DNA from: Desulfosoma sp.
Lineage (GTDB): Bacteria > Desulfobacterota > Syntrophobacteria > Syntrophobacterales > DSM-9756
Reading direction: 5' to 3'
DNA: 64,000 nucleotides
NCBI GenBank assembly: GCA_037481875.1
Contig: JBBFKY010000010.1
Location: forward strand, 61,672-125,671
Every line of letters starts with the position of its first letter. Within the stretch, counting starts at the first letter, position 1. This document shows, piece after piece, positions 57,069-64,000 of this stretch. The notes under the pieces were generated by a model. That model did not search any database. It was not told the origin of the DNA and saw nothing but the letters and a program-made list of their open reading frames with translations. Made by a program: the position numbers and the translations under genes.

Positions 57069-58021
57069 TCCTGAAGAAAAGTTACGGCGCGCTTTTCCGA
57101 CCACACAGCGAGACGTCCCACAAAGTCGCCAAATCCCACATGACTTCCGTAGCTCGGGGTTTCCAGGAAGAGATAGGGATTCCTATAGGCTTCTCGATAG
57201 GGAAAGCATGTCGTGCTGAGGAATGGATCATCCAGAGCATTGACCAGAAGGGTTGGGATGGTGATCTGTTCCAAAAAAGGAAGGCAGGACGCTCGTGCAT
57301 AATAATCCCGGGCGTCTTGAAAGCCGTGCAAAGGGGCTGTGTAGAGATGGTCAAAGTCTTCCAGCGTTCGAATACGGGAACATTCCTGGGGATGGAGCCG
57401 GTCCGGAAACAACGCGGCTTTGGCTTGAATCTTTTTGCAAAGCATTTTCAGGAAACGTTTCAGGTAAAAACGATTTTGAGGTTCTGAAATCTTTCGGGCC
57501 GAACCTGCGAGATCGCATGGAACAGAAAATGTTACGGCGGCGCGAATGAAAGGCGGGAGTTTTAAACCTTGTTCACCCAGGTATTTGAGAATCAAGTTGC
57601 CTCCAAGACTAAACCCCACTAAGGAAACGGCGTCATAGCGGTCTGATCTCGCCATGTGCTCCACAATCGTTTCGAGATCTTCCGTCATACCACTATGATA
57701 AAACCAAGGCTTTCGGTTGGGTTCTCCGCTGCATCCACGGAGATTGACGGCGCAGGCGTCCCAACCCGCCTCCTGAACGGCTCGAACCATACCCAAAACA
57801 TAAGGGCGGCGGGAATGTCCTTCCAGCCCGTGCACAATCACCGCAACGCGCCGAAATCCTCGGCAAGACCAATCCAGATCGATGAAATCTCCGTCCGGAG
57901 TGTTCAGGCGTTCCCGTCGATAGGTGACTCCACGTACAAAGCGTAAACCGTTGACCACAATCATCTGCACATGAGGGTTTCGAAAAAACCGAGGCGCCGC
58001 ATAGGAGCAAGGTTGCACCAT
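57053..58021 (-). CDS. Alpha/beta hydrolase (YheT-like)
   Basis: A 322-residue hydrolase of the YheT/COG0429 group. An N-terminal NPHVQMIVVNGLR, then VHGLEGHSRRPY with the oxyanion strand, the nucleophile elbow VGFSLGGNLILKYLGE (Ser in GFSLGG), the acid in VNALDDPFLS and the histidine in YGSHVGFGD. Substrates are lipid esters or small acyl compounds in known relatives. I start at the ATG at 58021, which has AAGGAAG upstream; an ATG ten codons earlier does not. It converges on lpdA and is divergent from lexA. Confidence 0.9.
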   Translation of the reverse strand: MVQPCSYAAPRFFRNPHVQMIVVNGLRFVRGVTYRRERLNTPDGDFIDLDWSCRGFRRVAVIVHGLEGHSRRPYVLGMVRAVQEAGWDACAVNLRGCSGEPNRKPWFYHSGMTEDLETIVEHMARSDRYDAVSLVGFSLGGNLILKYLGEQGLKLPPFIRAAVTFSVPCDLAGSARKISEPQNRFYLKRFLKMLCKKIQAKAALFPDRLHPQECSRIRTLEDFDHLYTAPLHGFQDARDYYARASCLPFLEQITIPTLLVNALDDPFLSTTCFPYREAYRNPYLFLETPSYGSHVGFGDFVGRLAVWSEKRAVTFLQDQSLP

Positions 58022-58141
58022 AAATTCTTCCTTGTGAGCAGGCCAAGTCATTTTGCATCAAACAAGCCGTTTCCATACACCATAAGCCTTGGAAAACTCA
58101 AGAAACAGAGGCGTTTTGCCCTAAAGACGCGGAGGCTTCTC

Positions 58142-58171
58142 TTGACTTTCACCTAAAATTCACTCTAGGAT
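58142..58171 (+). promoter_or_regulatory. Probable lexA promoter
   Basis: TTGACT, 18-bp spacer, TAGGAT, ending 40 bp before the lexA ATG. I could not recognise a LexA box over it. Confidence 0.45.
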
Positions 58172-58210
58172 AAAGCGTCAAAGCAGGTTTCAAGGAAAAG
58201 GAGAAAGCCC

Positions 58211-58825
58211 ATGCAGCTGACACCGGCACAGAAAAGGGTCCACGACTTTTTGCAGACCTATATGGCTATACATGGTCATGCCCCATCCTATGAAGAAATT
58301 CGTAAGCATTTAGGGTTTCGGTCTTTAAACGCAGTCTATAAGCACGTGAAGCAGTTGGAAGAACGCGGTGTGGTGCGAAGTTTGGGCAAAAACCGTAAGC
58401 GCGCTTTGGAACTCGTGGAACTGAGGAGCGGGGGAAAGACCATTCCCTTTTTGGGCATTGTGGCCGCGGGCACGCCCATTGAAGCCGTAGAGGTCCCGGA
58501 AACTGTGGATGTGCCGGAAAGCCTGTTGGCGGGAGGGGAACATTTCGCGCTAAAGGTTCGAGGCCATTCCATGATTGAGGAGGGCATTCGAGAAGGGGAT
58601 ATTCTTATCGTCAAAAAGCAGCCTACCGCCGAAAACGGCCAAACGGTTGTGGCCCTGGTCCATGGAGAAGCTACGGTCAAGAGGTTTTTCCTGCAAGGTT
58701 CCCTCGTGGAATTGCGTCCGGCCAACAGTGCCATGGCTTCCATGGTGGTTCCCGCCGATGTTGTGGAAATTCTCGGCGTGGTGGTGGGGTTGGTGCGGCA
58801 TTATCGACATCGATTGGGCTTGTGA
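58211..58825 (+). CDS. lexA: LexA repressor
   Basis: A 204-residue SOS repressor. The N-terminal winged helix has PSYEEIRKHLGFRSLNAVYK, and the C-terminal peptidase domain has the self-cleavage site A86-G87 in VAAGTPIEAVEVPE, the nucleophile S120 in VRGHSMIEEGI and the base K157 in HGEATVKRFF. RecA filaments trigger cleavage after DNA damage. AAAGGAGAAAG precedes the ATG. A promoter is visible 40 bp upstream. Length is typical. Confidence 0.97.
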   Translation: MQLTPAQKRVHDFLQTYMAIHGHAPSYEEIRKHLGFRSLNAVYKHVKQLEERGVVRSLGKNRKRALELVELRSGGKTIPFLGIVAAGTPIEAVEVPETVDVPESLLAGGEHFALKVRGHSMIEEGIREGDILIVKKQPTAENGQTVVALVHGEATVKRFFLQGSLVELRPANSAMASMVVPADVVEILGVVVGLVRHYRHRLGL

Positions 58826-59013
58826 AGCACTTTGTCCCCGGCAAGATGTCATCAAAGGTGCACGATGCACCAAAGAGGACGCACTCAACGGGGACTTGAG
58901 AACTTGCCGTCCTTCCGAGATCTCAGGATTTTGAAAGAATTACGACTGTGGGCATGCTCTTTGCCTTGTTCAAAGGGGAAAAGGTCATACTCTTGAGGAA
59001 AGGAGGACGAGTG

Positions 59014-59349
59014 ATGCCGGCACGAGACGGAACAGGACCCTGGGGTGCAGGACCCATGACAGGGAGAGGTTTGGGTTGGTGTGCTGCGCCTAGAGGAGTG
59101 GGACGACGAACCTACGGCGGTTGTTTTGGCTTAGGACGAGGCTGGTGGGGCCGCGGTCCAGGGCGCGGATGGGGTTGGCGGCGAGGTTTTTGGCCAGGCG
59201 ACTATGGACCGGGAGGGGGCTGGGCGGTTCCCAGGTCATGGAGCCGTGAGGAACAGCTTCAGTGGCTCAAAAACTATACAGCCAACCTCGAAAACGCCTT
59301 GGAGGAGGCACGAAGGCAAATCGAGGAACTGGAAAAAAAAGAAGCCTAA
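59014..59349 (+). CDS. DUF5320-like Gly/Arg/Trp-rich small protein
   Basis: A 111-residue protein. The N-terminus MPARDGTGPWGAGPMTGRG and the closing coiled coil (LKNYTANLENALEEARRQIE) are those of the DUF5320 family common in sulfate reducers and archaea; the middle is rich in glycine, arginine and tryptophan. No catalytic motif is known. ATG at 59014 has AAGGAGG upstream, and the longer frame from 58948 is unlikely. Family members often lie beside metal- or redox-related genes. Confidence 0.82.
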   Translation: MPARDGTGPWGAGPMTGRGLGWCAAPRGVGRRTYGGCFGLGRGWWGRGPGRGWGWRRGFWPGDYGPGGGWAVPRSWSREEQLQWLKNYTANLENALEEARRQIEELEKKEA

Positions 59350-59399
59350 AAAACCGGCCTGAAACCACAAAAACCGATGCATCGAATTCCATTCAAAGG

Positions 59400-59423
59400 A
59401 GGGGCAAGGCGCGCCTTGCCCCT
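59400..59423. repeat. Perfect type A palindrome
   Basis: AGGGGCAAGGCG joined directly to CGCCTTGCCCCT, a 24-nt perfect palindrome, between two convergent genes; it may also terminate both. Confidence 0.65.
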
Positions 59424-59428
59424 CTGTG

Positions 59429-60202
59429 CTATCCGATAAACTTTAGTAAGCTCATAAACGAGACCACGAGCGTAAACCCAATGCCCATTGTCCATTGGAG
59501 CTGCGTGAAACGCTTGTCCATGGCCTCGAAGCGTTTATCAACAGCTTCAAAGCGGGTATGCATTTCCCGCTGCAATGCTTCAAAGCGTTTGTCCATGGCC
59601 TCGAAGCGTTTATCAACGGCCTCAAAGCGCGCGTTCATTTCCCGCAGCATCGCCTCGAAGCGTTTGTCAACGGCTTCAAAGCGGGTATGCATTTCCTGCT
59701 GCAACGCTTCAAAGCGTTTGTCCATGGCCTCAAAACGCGCGTTCATTTCCCGCTGCAGTGTTTCAAAGCGTTTGTCCATGGCCTCGAAGCGTTTATCAAC
59801 AGCTTCAAAGCGGGTATGCATTTCCCGCTGCAACGCTTCAAAGCGTTTGTCCATGGTCTCAAAGCGCGCGTTCATTTCTCGCAGCATCGCCTCGAAGCGT
59901 TTGTCCATGGTCTCAAAGCGCGCGTGCATTTCCCGCAGCATCGCCTCAAAGCGTATGTCCATGGCCTCAAAGCGCTTTTCCACGGCGCTAAACTGGGACA
60001 TCTGTAATTCTCGAAGCGCTTTGAGCTCTTCTTCCACGCGCACGATACGCTCCATAAGCGACAGCTCTCGCGCTTTCAGTTCGTTTTCCTGCACAAAGGC
60101 AGCCAGCTGTTGTGCGACAAGCGCTCTGAGTTGGTCGCGCACCAGCGTTTCGATGAAGGCTTTGACTTGTTCGGTATCGATCATCAAGACTTCTTCGGGC
60201 AT
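59429..60202 (-). CDS. Heptad/hendecad coiled-coil repeat protein with C-terminal membrane segment
   Basis: A 257-residue protein. After an N-terminal helical head (1-76), residues 77 to about 232 are a run of 7-residue units RFEAMDK/RFEAVDK and 11-residue units such as RFEALQREMHT, mostly alternating as an 18-residue period. A hydrophobic C-terminal segment GFTLVVSFMSLLKFIG would anchor it in the membrane. Mixed heptads and hendecads give a straight or alternately wound coiled coil. AGGAGG precedes the ATG at 60202. It resembles DUF1640-type or Bdr-like repeat proteins; function unknown. Confidence 0.8.
   Translation of the reverse strand: MPEEVLMIDTEQVKAFIETLVRDQLRALVAQQLAAFVQENELKARELSLMERIVRVEEELKALRELQMSQFSAVEKRFEAMDIRFEAMLREMHARFETMDKRFEAMLREMNARFETMDKRFEALQREMHTRFEAVDKRFEAMDKRFETLQREMNARFEAMDKRFEALQQEMHTRFEAVDKRFEAMLREMNARFEAVDKRFEAMDKRFEALQREMHTRFEAVDKRFEAMDKRFTQLQWTMGIGFTLVVSFMSLLKFIG
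59504..59974 (-). repeat. Coding minisatellite of 21/33-bp units
   Basis: DNA repeats underlying the coiled-coil protein: units of 21 and 33 bp (combined 54 bp), such as TTCGAGGCCATGGACAAACG on the minus strand. Near-identity between units makes copy-number change likely. Confidence 0.75.
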
Positions 60203-60488
60203 CGGGGCGCCTCCTGAAAATTTGTTGGAATGCTACCATGACCGTGGGCGCAGAGGCAAGCAGCACGACACTCACGTCCTGGGCGCAGCTTTTTTTGGCT
60301 GACGGAAACGGAGCCATTCAGAGGTGGCATTTATGCTAATGACGTCTCGCCCAATCCTCAAGGATCGTGGGCGAGAACAAAATCCCCCTCAAGAACACAC
60401 TATTCCTCTGCAACCAAAAGGGCCGTGAAAATCGGGTCGCTTCAAGGAAGGGAAATTGACACTAGATCTGCCTAAAGCATGGGTCGCA
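60203..60488. other. Gap downstream of the small CxxC protein
   Basis: A 286-bp stretch upstream of the coiled-coil gene. I see no repeat copy, gene or clear terminator; the coiled-coil promoter must be here. Confidence 0.4.
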
Positions 60489-60692
60489 TCAGGAAGCCGT
60501 ATCTTTTTTCTTCCCTGAGCCTCCGCAGCCGGGGCAGACGGCATTGGCGTAGTCCACGCAGCACGCTCCAGGCGTGATGATGGGTTCCAGACTGCACACC
60601 AGTCCTGTGCCGCAGCATTGAGGGCACACCTCGGGTGCTTTGACTGCCCCGCTGTCGGGATGGACGGTTTGACGAATTCTTTCATGATCCAT
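60489..60692 (-). CDS. Small CxxC zinc-binding-like protein
   Basis: A 67-residue protein with two DnaJ-type motifs, CPQCCGTGLVC and CPGCGGSGK, and extra cysteines in PGACCVDY. The layout suggests one zinc ribbon of the CxxCxGxG kind without a J domain. GGAGG precedes the ATG at 60692. It is divergent from the NtrC-type regulator. Similar solitary ribbons act in protein interaction or metal delivery; nothing more specific can be said. Confidence 0.68.
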   Translation of the reverse strand: MDHERIRQTVHPDSGAVKAPEVCPQCCGTGLVCSLEPIITPGACCVDYANAVCPGCGGSGKKKDTAS

Positions 60693-60838
60693 CACGAAAT
60701 CCTCCAAGATTTCGAAGACCCTTTGGTGTCTGAAGACTTTTCAAAGCCAGAATGGCACGATAATAAAGCTTCGACAAGCAGGGTCATTTCAAACAGTCCA
60801 GATCTTTCAGATCAAGGTCGGATCAAGGAACCTTTCTC

Positions 60839-62311
60839 ATGCGGCCACCCAAAGTCCTTTTTGTGGAAGATGATGCCTCCTTGCGCCTTACCCAAAGCCT
60901 TTATTTGGAACAGGAAGGCTTTGCCGTGGTGCCGGCTTCCAGCCGTTCTGAGGCGCGCCGAGCTCTTTGCGAAGAAGCCTTTGATGCCGTGGTGACGGAC
61001 CTGCGTTTGGGTGGAGGTAGCGGCCTTGAGGTGCTAGCCGATGTTCAGGAAATACGGCCTGACGCCGAAACGGTGGTCATCACCGGATATGGTTCTGTGG
61101 AAAGCGCTGTGGAAGCTATGAAGCGCGGCGCCTACGACTATCTCACCAAACCCGTGGATCCGGAATTCTTGGTCAGAACCCTAAAAAAAGCCTTGGAACG
61201 CCGTAGATTGCGCCGGCAGCTTGATCATCTAAAAGATCGTTTTACAGAAGAGGCGGGATTAGACCGTATCGTGGCGGAAAGCGCCGCGATGCGAGCGGTC
61301 ATGGAACGCCTGGACGATGTGGCGGCAAGCGACGCGCCGGTTTTAATCGAAGGGGAAAGTGGCACCGGAAAAGAGCTTATGGCCAAATGGATTCATCATC
61401 GCAGCCGCCGATCTTCGGGACCTTTTGTGGGGATCAACTGTGGCGCGGTACCAGAGACATTGCTGGAGACCGAATTATTCGGCCATGTGCGAGGCGCTTT
61501 TACGGGAGCGCACCAGGCAAAGAAAGGGCTGTTTGAAGCGGCCGACGGAGGGACCCTGTTCCTGGACGAAGTGGGAGAAATTTCCCCGGCTTTTCAGGTG
61601 AAACTCTTGCGCACCCTTCAGGAAGGAACCATTCGCCGTGTGGGTTCCGTCAAAGAAACCCCTGTGGATGTTCGCCTCATTGCCGCCAGCAACCAAAATC
61701 TGGCAAAGCTTGTCCATCAGGGTCGTTTTCGTCCGGACCTCTATTATCGTATTCATGTGGTACCCATTGTGCTTCCGCCTTTGCGGGAACGTCCGGAAGA
61801 TATTCTTCCCTTAGCCCATACGATTCTGGAACGTCTAAGCCGGCGCATGGGCAGAAAAATTCCGCAGTTAACGCCAGCAGCATGCCGGCGACTTCTCCAA
61901 TATTCCTGGCCCGGAAACGTGCGCGAACTGGAAAACACGCTGGAACGTGTCCTCATTTTTTCTCGCTCCCAAATAATCGATGCCGATGCTTTGCAGCTGG
62001 AATCCTTGGAAAAACTGTCCCAAAGCCATTCTTGTTTTCCAAAAGGGCCGTCATGTGGATTGCCTTCGGAAACTTCATACTTCAAATCCCTAGGGTCTGA
62101 ACCGCTTTTCAAGTCGGAAGACGCGGAACCGTCTGTCCATGACCAGGAACGGCTCGATCTGACGCTGGAAGAAGTGGAACGACGTCATATCCTCTCGGTG
62201 TTGGCTCGATGCGGCCATAACAAGAGGAAAGCCGCAGCGGTTCTGGGCATCGGAACCAACACCCTTTGGAGAAAGCTGAAAAAATACGGTTATGAAAAAC
62301 CTCAAGCGTGA
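60839..62311 (+). CDS. Sigma-54-dependent response regulator (NtrC family)
   Basis: A 490-residue activator. The receiver domain has D54 in [12 protein letters not shown]; the AAA domain (about 140-375) has the Walker [11 protein letters not shown] and the sigma-54 contact loop GAFTGA at 219-224; the C-terminus (from about 440) is a Fis-type helix-turn-helix, [20 protein letters not shown]. It would melt sigma-54 promoters when phosphorylated. AAGGAA precedes the ATG. The next gene, its kinase, overlaps its end by 20 bp. Target genes are not shown. Confidence 0.95.
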   Translation: MRPPKVLFVEDDASLRLTQSLYLEQEGFAVVPASSRSEARRALCEEAFDAVVTDLRLGGGSGLEVLADVQEIRPDAETVVITGYGSVESAVEAMKRGAYDYLTKPVDPEFLVRTLKKALERRRLRRQLDHLKDRFTEEAGLDRIVAESAAMRAVMERLDDVAASDAPVLIEGESGTGKELMAKWIHHRSRRSSGPFVGINCGAVPETLLETELFGHVRGAFTGAHQAKKGLFEAADGGTLFLDEVGEISPAFQVKLLRTLQEGTIRRVGSVKETPVDVRLIAASNQNLAKLVHQGRFRPDLYYRIHVVPIVLPPLRERPEDILPLAHTILERLSRRMGRKIPQLTPAACRRLLQYSWPGNVRELENTLERVLIFSRSQIIDADALQLESLEKLSQSHSCFPKGPSCGLPSETSYFKSLGSEPLFKSEDAEPSVHDQERLDLTLEEVERRHILSVLARCGHNKRKAAAVLGIGTNTLWRKLKKYGYEKPQA

Positions 62312-63407
62312 GCGCCTCTTCCTGGACAAAACAAGCCTTTTGGCCGTGCTTGACAGCATGGAAGACCGCATCTACGTGGTCGATCGCGATTACCGCATTC
62401 GATACATGAACTGGTCCTTACGAAGAGATATGGGCGACGGAGAAGGTGCTCTGTGCCACGAATTCTTCGGGCATGACCGAGCCGTGTGCGATGAATGCCA
62501 GCATGGCATGAGTTCTTTTGAGCCGGAACGGCGCCGGGAATGGGTTTCTCCCATCGATGGGCGAGTCTACGAAGTGTCAGTTTCGCCTCTTCACGGACCC
62601 GACGGCACCATCTTTCGACTCCATATCATGCGTGACATTTCCCAGCGCAAAACCCTGGAAGCCGCTCTGCACGAACAAGCGCGTACTCTGGAAGCCAAGG
62701 TAAAGGAGCAGGCGGGGATTTTGTTTCGTCAGGAACGCCTTTCGCTTCTAGGAGAAATTGCAGCCGGGTTGGCTCATGAACTGCGCACTCCCTTGGGAGC
62801 AATTCTCACCGCCGTAAAACTCCTGGAAAAAGACCCAGTCAGTGCAGCTCAAAAGGCCATGATCTTAGGTCTCATTCGAAAGGAAACGGAACGGCTGGAG
62901 AGAAAGCTTTCAGAATTTTTGAGATACGCTCGAGGCCGCCTTCCGGAAAAACGCCCGACCTCCGTGCAGGCTCTTTTGGAAGATGTTCGAGAAGTGCTTA
63001 ACACTGACACCGCTCTACGCGGAAGGGTACATATCGGCATTCAAATGGCCCCCGATACAGACCCTTTTCCTCTGGATGCGGACCTTATCAAGGAGGTTCT
63101 CCTCAACCTGGGCCAAAACGCTCTCCAAGCCCTCGGCGGTCAAGGGGAACTACACCTGGAAGCCAGAAGGATTCCCGAAGGTTTGGAGATCCTGGTTCGC
63201 GACAACGGCCCAGGGATTCCTTCTGCCGATATTCCCCATCTGTTCAAACCTTTTTTTTCACGCCGATCTTCCGGAACCGGGCTGGGCCTGGCGGTGTGCA
63301 AAGATATTCTCGAAGCTCACGGAGGCCGCATCACAGTCTCCAGTCTTCCTCAGGTCCAAACCACCTTCCGTATCGTCCTTCCCAACGATCCGTCCCCGAA
63401 AACATGA
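62292..63407 (+). CDS. Soluble PAS sensor histidine kinase
   Basis: A 371-residue kinase without membrane segments. A PAS domain (about 15-118) carries three cysteines, C55, C66 and C69, in GALCHEFFGHDRAVCDEC, which could bind metal or a cluster or form a redox switch. A coiled coil leads to HisKA with H162 in AGLAHELRTPLGAI and a HATPase domain (NLGQNALQAL; DNGPGIPSADIPHLFKPFF; SGTGLGLAV). It starts inside the regulator gene and forms a two-component pair with it. Confidence 0.93.
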   Translation: MKNLKRERLFLDKTSLLAVLDSMEDRIYVVDRDYRIRYMNWSLRRDMGDGEGALCHEFFGHDRAVCDECQHGMSSFEPERRREWVSPIDGRVYEVSVSPLHGPDGTIFRLHIMRDISQRKTLEAALHEQARTLEAKVKEQAGILFRQERLSLLGEIAAGLAHELRTPLGAILTAVKLLEKDPVSAAQKAMILGLIRKETERLERKLSEFLRYARGRLPEKRPTSVQALLEDVREVLNTDTALRGRVHIGIQMAPDTDPFPLDADLIKEVLLNLGQNALQALGGQGELHLEARRIPEGLEILVRDNGPGIPSADIPHLFKPFFSRRSSGTGLGLAVCKDILEAHGGRITVSSLPQVQTTFRIVLPNDPSPKT

Positions 63408-63431
63408 TCCGCCTATCGGAAATTCCATGAG

Positions 63432-63465
63432 TTCCATTGTGGAATGCTCATGTTCCACAATGGAA
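63432..63465. repeat. Perfect inverted repeat after the kinase gene
   Basis: Arms TTCCATTGTGGAA / TTCCACAATGGAA, each itself near-palindromic, around TGCTCATG, 25 bp beyond the kinase stop. Possible terminator or regulator site; no long U-tract. Confidence 0.55.
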
Positions 63466-63527
63466 TCCCTTTATACTGTCTGAACGGTTCCTTCCATGAG
63501 GCCGAAAGCTTGACCGAAAACGGGTTT

Positions 63528-63639
63528 TTTCCTTGGAAGCGCGGGTGGTTCGCTCGCACAAACGAAAGAGCGAAGGTCCGCACGTCCAGGGAAAGGGCTT
63601 CCGTTTCAGGCTTGTAGGGGCGAGGCGGCGCTTCGCCCC
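63528..63639 (+). repeat. Composite C plus A repeat element
   Basis: Type C part from TTTCCTTGGAAGCGCGGG to TCCAGGGAAA (63528-63594), a short linker, TTCAGGCTTGTAGGGG (63605-63620), and a type A hairpin GGGGCGAGGC-GGC-GCTTCGCCCC (63617-63639). Same order as at 5.2 kb and, inverted, 31.2 kb. Confidence 0.66.
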
Positions 63640-63944
63640 GACAAAATGGCATTCCACAAAGTGGCATTCCACGCAGCGGTTTTTCTTGTTGTCGAACACC
63701 CTCCCTCGTTCGTCAGTTTTCGCCAAGGAACGCGGACGTGAGGCCGTGTGCATCTTCGCTCATTTGCATACATTTTATAAAGCGCCTGTGTTCAAGAACC
63801 TTGTCTTTATAACTGGCATGAAGTTTGTTTCTTGGAAAGATGAACGATCTTGGCGAAGCACCGGGGTTGCCGAAACGTTCCATTTTGGAAATAAGCCAGC
63901 TATTTCAACGTATGTTATTTGAGAGCCGTTTGACGGAGGATGAA

Positions 63945-64000
63945 GATGGCCGAAGAGAAGGAAAAGAAGGCGAAGACTTACAATTTTCGTGAGTTTTCCA
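63945..64000 (+). CDS. Start of a gene cut by the window edge
   Basis: An ATG with GGAGGATGAAG upstream opens a frame MAEEKEKKAKTYNFREFS that runs off the window. Only 18 residues are visible, lysine- and glutamate-rich, so no family can be given. Confidence 0.5.

Larger units (their letters stand above)
63408..63944. other. Repeat-containing intergenic gap
   Basis: No gene. In order: a 13-bp-arm palindrome (63432-63465), a composite C plus A element (63528-63639), and two direct copies of TGGCATTCCAC (63648-63658 and 63660-63670 region). The last 250 bp, upstream of the next gene, show nothing else clear. Confidence 0.58.

Noticed and set aside
59504-59974. Possible CRISPR array
   Set aside because: Units are contiguous, of two lengths, in frame in a gene, and without unique spacers.
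59262-60302. A 346-codon frame with SKRLSMASKR-type repeats
   Set aside because: It is the reverse of the coiled-coil minisatellite; repeats keep several frames open. The minus-strand protein has a ribosome site, a periodic coiled coil and a membrane anchor.

Overview
The window looks like a chromosome segment of a sulfate-reducing or syntrophic deltaproteobacterium (Desulfobacterota, perhaps near Syntrophobacterales). That placement is inferred from gene content: a Desulfovibrio-type hybrid cluster protein under an HcpR-like site, an isovaleryl-CoA/leucine oxidation module, two ADP-forming acyl-CoA synthetases, anaerobic-style cobalamin genes, and many radical SAM, MBL-fold and CxxC proteins. 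Genes are dense on both strands, Shine-Dalgarno sequences are strong (AAGGAGG type), and stop/start overlaps are common. I saw no rRNA, tRNA, CRISPR array, complete IS element or prophage.

Layout. 0-5 kb: URO-D/MetE-like protein, hcp, radical SAM protein and an isolated resolvase-like domain. 5-11 kb: stress genes, with tandem hsp20, an MBL hydrolase, a secreted protein, katG, a PerR-like Fur protein and a divergent MarR. 11-17 kb: iron-sulfur flavoprotein, two ADP-forming acyl-CoA synthetase fusions, an SRPBCC protein and a flavin/PNPOx-like protein. 17-25 kb: ArsA ATPase coupled to a tiny CxxC protein, a GT2/LAB_N/GT39 envelope glycosylation operon, a Spy-like protein divergent from a CpxRA-like two-component system, and a methyltransferase. 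26-31 kb: cobalamin operon cbiA-cbiP-cbiB-cobD. 31-35 kb: myo-inositol-phosphate synthase with a coupled small protein, MBL hydrolase plus O6-alkylguanine methyltransferase, and a PrmA-like methyltransferase. 36-41 kb: leucine/isovalerate catabolism, closed by a strong terminator. 41-44 kb: membrane and unknown proteins and an SH3/anchor protein. 44-51 kb: dnaK, cbpA-like, cbpM-like and clpB. 51-57 kb: complete 2-oxoglutarate dehydrogenase complex (E1, E2, E3). 57-64 kb: hydrolase, lexA, DUF5320-like protein, a heptad/hendecad coiled-coil repeat protein, a CxxC protein, an NtrC-type regulator with its kinase, and the first codons of another gene at the right edge.

What the annotated genes do not explain is a dispersed population of short GC-rich inverted repeats in most longer intergenic gaps. 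I sort them into three types: A, around GGGGCGAGGC-nnn-GCCTCGCCCC; B, around GGGGCGGACCTGTGTGTCC; C, around GCGGGCGtccCGCCCGC. At 5.2, 31.2 and 63.6 kb, C and A sit together in the same relative order with a similar linker, which suggests one composite non-coding element of about 110 bp. One A copy supplies the last codons of a glycosyltransferase.

The best regulatory signal is a perfect TTGACCTAGGTCAA palindrome upstream of hcp, about 41 bp from the start point implied by a possible -10 element. Paired GTnAA-N5-GTnAA motifs lie between the spy-like gene and cpxR-like gene. All assignments come from reading motifs; no database search was possible.
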